Shown here piece after piece: positions 59,076 to 64,000 of a DNA stretch of 64,000 bases. The notes under the pieces were generated by a model. The model saw only the letters and a list, made by a program, of their open reading frames with translations. It had not been told where the DNA came from and did not search any database. Source of the stretch: Lumbricus terrestris (Eukaryota > Annelida > Clitellata > Crassiclitellata > Lumbricidae). Positions within the stretch are counted from its first letter, which is position 1. The number at the start of each line of letters is the position of its first letter. Position numbers and translations under genes: made by a program. Where the stretch lies: the NCBI GenBank assembly GCA_949752735.1, contig OX457038.1, positions 62,841,111-62,905,110 on the forward strand, given 5' to 3'.

Positions 59076-59399
59076 TAGGCCTATAAAATTATAATCATAG
59101 GCCTACCTAAAATAATGGTGTGCCTACGCACAGTGCTTGAAGTGTAAAAGTCGCCTGTACGCCCTCACCTTTCCAGGATGTGCATACTGGCCTAATAATT
59201 AAGTGACAGGAAGCGTTCAGATTATAAAACAATAATATTTTAAAATCTGTTTGTCTGTCTGTCTGTGTCTGAAAAACATTTCCTCAGCTACTTCAGTGCC
59301 ACTTTTGTTCGGCAATGAGAAATTTCGTCGATTTGCATAACAGAAGGGCCTAACTAAATGGCCTAATAGACCTGCTGGTAAAACAGCCTCGATCGGCCA

Positions 59400-60200
59400 A
59401 GACGAGGACCATTATCATCCGTGCCACCACTGCAGCAGCAGACTGCAGCGACGAATGCGACGACGACATAATAGATTGAAACAGATTAAGACTCGTGGGA
59501 ACGGGACACGTTTCAGTCTCCAACTTCTAAGAGAAAGAGATATCGCCGTTCGGATGATTAATTCCGTTTTTCCGTTCTGCACCCCGACCCCCCCCCACTC
59601 TACTTCCCGGCAAACGTTCGAAGGAACGGCGGATAAGACACGGAATGGAGGAGAGCTCACGCAACGCCCCTAGACCAGCGACCACGACGTTGACGAATGT
59701 AATATTGACGGGGCGATGCAGGACCGGGTCGGTCCGGTCGAGTCCCAGCGCAGCAGAGGCATGATTACTATACGGGCGTCCGTCCGTCCGTCCGCCCGTC
59801 CTTCAGACCGGCCTATACACGGTCGACTAGACGCCCGTCTTAGGTAGGAGGGACCATGCTTCTTCTGCAGGCTTTGTCGGTGGCTGCGGCGGTGGCGTCC
59901 GGCTAATTAACTGACTGGTTCGGTGGCTGCTGGTGGTGGAGTTGGTGGTGGTGGTGTTAGTTGTGTTGTTCGACTTCTGTCTTGCTTTTTGTCTTGCGAG
60001 TCAATCCAGCGTCGATAAGGAATTAGTCTCGGCGGAAATTTCGTCCAGCTTTTTGGTCCTTGAAGCCGCAGAAAGGCAGAACGAGAGGTTGATTCGTGAC
60101 TATCGACGAAAGCCAGCTGAATGAATGGTTTCCTCCTTTTCTCTGTTGTTCAGCTGAGCTGACGACGACGGTTCAGCCAGGCTGAATCAGCTAGGCTGAA
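59400..60200. other. CpG-rich patch, possible promoter; no gene recognised
   Basis: GC- and CpG-rich with CGTCCGTCCGTCCG at about 59778, and short ORFs in several frames without conserved domains. It might be the 5' end of a gene beyond the window, but no start, splice or domain evidence supports that. Confidence 0.3.
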
Positions 60201-60207
60201 TCAGCCT

Positions 60208-60210
60208 CTG

Positions 60211-60261
<51 letters not shown>

Positions 60262-60262
60262 A
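60208..60262. repeat. CTGT microsatellite
   Basis: Pure CTGT tetranucleotides, about 13 units, ending at TAGGCCTATA. Confidence 0.95.
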
Positions 60263-60300
60263 GGCCTATATATTTGTCCAACTGTGTGCTTTATATAGCC

Positions 60301-60705
60301 CAGTGGTTCCCAAACTTCAGCAGGCCGCGGACCGGCAATAATTTTTAGTGAAACTCGTGGACCGCTAACGTAGGCCTAAATGACGATGACAAACAAAAGC
60401 AGTGGCTTAGCAATTAAGGTTGTGCAGCTTGTGCAGTGCACAAGCGACGAAACTGACTGCATTCATCGAAATTTAAATTGTTTGAATTGGCAAATTAAAA
60501 TAAGGTGCGTTGATTTATTTCAAATTTTTAAATAGTAAGACAAATTTAAATGAATTTTGGACAGCGATTTCACAATTTCAAGTTTAAAGAAAATGAACTA
60601 ATGATTACAGTTTACTTTGTTTATTTTTGACTCTTCGCCGCGGACCGGCGATCATACCTCCGCGGACCGGCACCGGTCCGCGGACCACCACTTTGGGAAC
60701 CACTG
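60301..60705. mobile_element. Non-autonomous hAT element
   Basis: 405 bp with inverted ends CAGTGGTTCCCAAAC and TTTGGGAACCACTG and a perfect 8-bp duplication ATATAGCC (60293-60300, 60706-60713). CCGCGGACCGGC blocks recur near both ends. This is the common CAGTGGTTCCCAAA type of hAT termini. No transposase. Confidence 0.95.
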
Positions 60706-60875
60706 ATATAGCCTATCTCTCAGCGCCGGTTAATAAGCTGGTCTCCCTGGCGTGGTTTTTTGGGGGCTGAGAAATTCTCGAAGATTTACATTACATTTTT
60801 TACATTAGGCCTACATTACATTTCTGTCGCTCTCACCTATCCTTTGTCTAGGCCTATAGGCTCCGATATATCTAG

Positions 60876-60905
60876 CCTATATATATATATATATATATAT
60901 ATAAC
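60876..60905. repeat. AT microsatellite
   Basis: TATATATA run of about 28 bp. Confidence 0.9.
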
Positions 60906-62560
60906 TCAGTCTGTCTTTGCTTCTCTGCCTCCTTCCTGCATGCCTCCCTGCAGTGAGAGAATAGTGGAAAAATAACTGGAGGTTGCACTATGATTCACTT
61001 GGAATTGGGTGCGAAAAACAGGCTTTAATATGGTGCTCTAAGAAAGACTGAGTGGTTGAAACCTCCAACTCTCCAGCAACCATCACTCTGCCTCTCTGAC
61101 TGCCTGCCTCTCTTCCTCCTTCTCTGCCTGCCTGTCTGACTACCGGTCTGCCTCTCTGTCTCTCTTCTTCTAGAATAGCCTATAGCCTAGCTATTATCGC
61201 TCTCGATCTCTATATCTTTCTGACAATCTGTCTGCATATATAGGCCTAGGCTATAGTGTCTTTGTCTGACTCAGTTACTGAGTTACTCTCTGTCCGTTTG
61301 TCTGTCTGTCTCTCTGTGTGTCTCTCTGTGTGTGTGTGTCTGTCTGTCAATCTGCACTTGCATTTGTGTGTGTGTGTGTCGATTGGTGTCGTGAGAAGGA
61401 TTTTCTGATAGTGTCAGAACGAAAACCGATCGTCAATCGCGTTCAAGAGGCGACGGTCGGTTATGTAACTCGCGGGTTTTAGCTAATCCCGTTTCATCCG
61501 GGACTTGACGGAAAAAGTAAGTAAGCAGACTGGAGAACCGAAACCGTTTTTCTTATCATCGGTCTGGTGATCAAGCACGCCAGAGAATTTCTGAGTTTGT
61601 TCTGGAGACTAATCTGTCCGTCGATATCAATCTCGATTCATCCTCGTCGACCCTGTCCAGCCAAAAAATTGGGCTATTTGATTGGCTGGACCATTCGCTT
61701 ACAACATGATCGATGCGAGAGTAGGCTCATTAGGAGGGTTTAGGGTCAAGCTTAAGCCTAGGCCTATGGTCCAGTAGGCCCAGGCCTATTCGTTGATGGT
61801 GGCGACAACGACATGAAATAAAATGGTGATGATGACGACGACGATGATGATCACCGCTGCGACTAATATGGCGATGAAGAAGAAAGTGATTTGTGAGAAT
61901 AATTTTTGTGGTGATAAATTGTGTCGGACTATAACAATAACTTCTGTAGATCCTACTTAGGCCAATGTTATGATGACTGCATAATTGCTGCAATGATTGT
62001 GGCGATGTTGGTCATGATGTCAAAGACTCAAAACAATGCCTATAGAAGCAAACGAAGCCAATTATGATGATTCAGAACGATCATGAAATATCAATTGTCT
62101 ATCAGACAATAGGCCTAATGAACAGACACTCGGCTACGGCGTTTCCTTGAAAAATAACGACATGCCTTTATTTGTCCAACAGTGTATATATGCTCCATGG
62201 TCGTTCCATGATCAAAACAAAGGTAGGCTATACCTTGGATGTAAGTTGGATGGATCGAGTTACTGCTTCCGATAACGTATACTAACGATTGATGTTATAT
62301 AATAATGGTATAGGCAAAGGCTACACCTTGATCGCCTCGAACAATGGTTTGACCTCCTTGATTCTGCTGTCAACTGTTTTGCATCTTAGCCACCATTGTC
62401 CTACACCCTGCGACCGTCTAACTCAATCAATAAGCATCAAACTATTAACTCCGAGCCACACCAGTGTTGGCTGCAATCAGGCATTCGTTTTAGCAGCGCA
62501 TTTACATATACACTGGCCTCCCTCCACGTAACGAGGTGAAATATCGGAGAAATTCATCGC
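60906..62560. other. No gene seen; TCTG/TCTC and GAT low complexity
   Basis: TCTG/TCTC-rich DNA at 61080-61180 and 61290-61375, including GTGTGTGTG, and GATGAC-type triplets at 61795-61860. No conserved coding sequence. Confidence 0.4.
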
Positions 62561-62569
62561 AGCGGATGA

Positions 62570-63050
62570 GAACAGCCCTTGGGAACTGCTCCCTGCAGTT
62601 CTTCTGTTCTTCTGTGCGTCGGAAGTGCTAGGCTCCGAGAAAGAGACTCCTTTTATTTTTTGACGCCATTACGGTGACAGTCCGCGACGAATACGAAATT
62701 CTTTCTCCTCGCCCAAGTCCGACCAAGTCGACCGACCGACCAACCGGGTTTGATCGGGGAAGCCGCAAGAGGGAAACTCCGCATGTCCCATTCGCTGGAT
62801 TAGCGGCGAAATTGAAAGCTCCGACGACGACCGCAGCCATTGAACGAGGAGGGGGACAGCGCTATAAAGAATCGCAATTGAGGGATCGGGTCTATCCTGC
62901 TCCGTGTATGCTCGGAGGTTACTCTCTCGTTGACGTGGAACACTATGCGGGTCGAGTAGGTAGGGATTTTTGCAGAGTTAAAGAAAGGCGATGGAACTTG
63001 AGTGTCGGGAGCTATTCACCTTTGCGGACTTTGCCCCAATAGCAGGCCTA
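62570..63050. other. CpG-rich patch, possible promoter; no gene recognised
   Basis: High CpG, with ORFs open on both strands (62674-63042 plus, 62840-62628 minus) and no recognisable domain. It could be a promoter or first exon of a gene outside the window. From 63050 to 64000 I see nothing supportable. Confidence 0.3.
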
Positions 63051-64000
63051 ATATCGAAATGAATGGACATGATACATTGATACAACTCCATATGAAAGAA
63101 TGATTATGTGACCAATCATTTAAATTGATTTTACATATGATAATGTTTCATAAGCAGAATCTACCTCCCCAACCTCTAGTACTCTATTCAATTCAACTGA
63201 ATTGCTTCTCCATAAAGGATGGAACCAGTTTATTCCCTCTACAGTACTATCGTATGTTGTACGTGTGAACGGAGCATGCTCCGAGCAAACTCCGACCATG
63301 TCCAGAGCAGCAGTGGAACGGACCATCCGAAAGCAGACGACGACGAGAAGAGCTAGATCGTCTGGTAATTAATGGCTGCCTTAGCGGCCGGATGTCCAAT
63401 GAATTTAATGGAATTATATCAGCCGGTCGCAGCGCAAGTACGATCATAAGACTGACTGAAGTAAAGCGCTTAATCAAATCGATGCTGTCGAGCACTTAAT
63501 CAAATCGTTGGCGACCAATCCCGTTGCGAACAGTGTTGCTGGTGTGTTGGACGCATTGAAGGTTGTGATAGCCTAAGGGTTTAGGCCCTATAGGCCCATA
63601 ACGGTGGAATTCTGGATACTGGCAGTTGCGTCTATCAGTGGTATTGGTGTCCCACGGTGTCCATCATTGGGAGAGGGGTAACTTTTTGACATAATCGAAG
63701 CCGGTTTTCAGTTCAGATAGGCTAATTATAAGGACTGTAGCCTCAGGCTCTGCAATGGGAAGACTAATATAAGTCGGCCAGAGCGGAAGTTTGTTTTTTA
63801 ATTTCGGATGGTAGTTACGCGTCACCATGGGGGCACGTATAAGATATTTTTGCATGAGGGGCAAAACACAAAGGACAAAGGTCACAGTTGAAATCTTGAG
63901 CAAGAGTAGAGCTATGAGTCTATTAGCACTTAAGACCGATTGAAGGGGGTAAGACGCTGTATGCTCCGGAAGACGTAGGCTATAAGTCATAAGAGGTGCC

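Noticed and set aside
62628..63042. Overlapping ORFs in the CpG-rich patch as first exons
   Set aside because: No homologue recognised, both strands open, no consistent donor. Kept only as a possible promoter.

Overview
The window is animal nuclear DNA. It holds two spliced conserved animal genes (an RNA-binding RBM34 protein and a Par-3-like PDZ polarity scaffold) with typical GT-AG introns. They sit in a landscape of CR1/L2-type LINEs, tRNA-derived SINEs, hAT, Mutator-like, mariner and piggyBac elements, and one intact Gmr1-type Ty3/gypsy retrotransposon. The palindromic octamer TAGGCCTA is scattered through the unique DNA. A marine invertebrate deuterostome, perhaps an echinoderm, is my best guess, but the sequence alone does not prove it. 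No bacterial operons, CRISPR arrays or convincing functional tRNA/rRNA genes were seen.

Layout. 1-10 kb: gene-poor DNA with LINE relics (440-565 minus, 2299-2905 plus), a gag-like minus-strand ORF (3417-2910), a CpG-rich stretch (4.1-4.86 kb), a SINE and minisatellites. 10489-18015: a 7.5-kb LTR retrotransposon with two 1036-bp LTRs that look identical, a 5-bp target duplication and one uninterrupted 1637-codon Gag-Pol ORF whose integrase lies before the reverse transcriptase. 18.5-22.96 kb: a mariner-type element with long inverted termini, split by a piggyBac element (TTAA to TTAA) whose catalytic core has been replaced by a dimeric tandem array. A small hAT element lies further right. 23.6-24.5 kb: a nearly 0.9-kb ATGT microsatellite. 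26.1-37.94 kb: the PDZ2-to-C-terminus part of a Par-3-like gene on the plus strand, ten modelled exons whose phases agree at every junction. Its introns hold a Mutator-like MITE with a hAT MITE inside, another hAT MITE, LINE tails, a retroposon with a 12-bp duplication and several microsatellites. 39.7-42.4 kb: a hAT MITE copy, a CR1/L2-type LINE on the minus strand broken by one in-frame stop, and a hairpin MITE.

43061-49497 is the most novel object: about 6.4 kb bounded by inverted repeats of about 207 bp. It encodes a protein of more than 1,100 residues with N-terminal Cys pairs, a possible DDE-type core, a PIN/FEN-like nuclease-like segment and a C-terminal CXC (tesmin/TSO1-like) cysteine cluster. 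This copy is broken by a one-base frameshift and an internal deletion. I recognise the protein only as a recurrent uncharacterised invertebrate family, and the inverted repeats suggest it is a DNA transposon.

50329-57764 is a complete RBM34 gene (11 exons, 459 codons, two RRMs) with a poly(A) signal at 57888. 57.9-64 kb has no gene I can support: it holds a dispersed repeat shared with 9 kb in inverted orientation, a hAT element with a perfect 8-bp duplication (60301-60705), microsatellites and two CpG-rich patches that might be promoters. The two host genes have unrelated roles (ribosome biogenesis/RNA binding and cell polarity), and nothing suggests co-regulation. Most of the remaining structure reflects layered transposon insertion.
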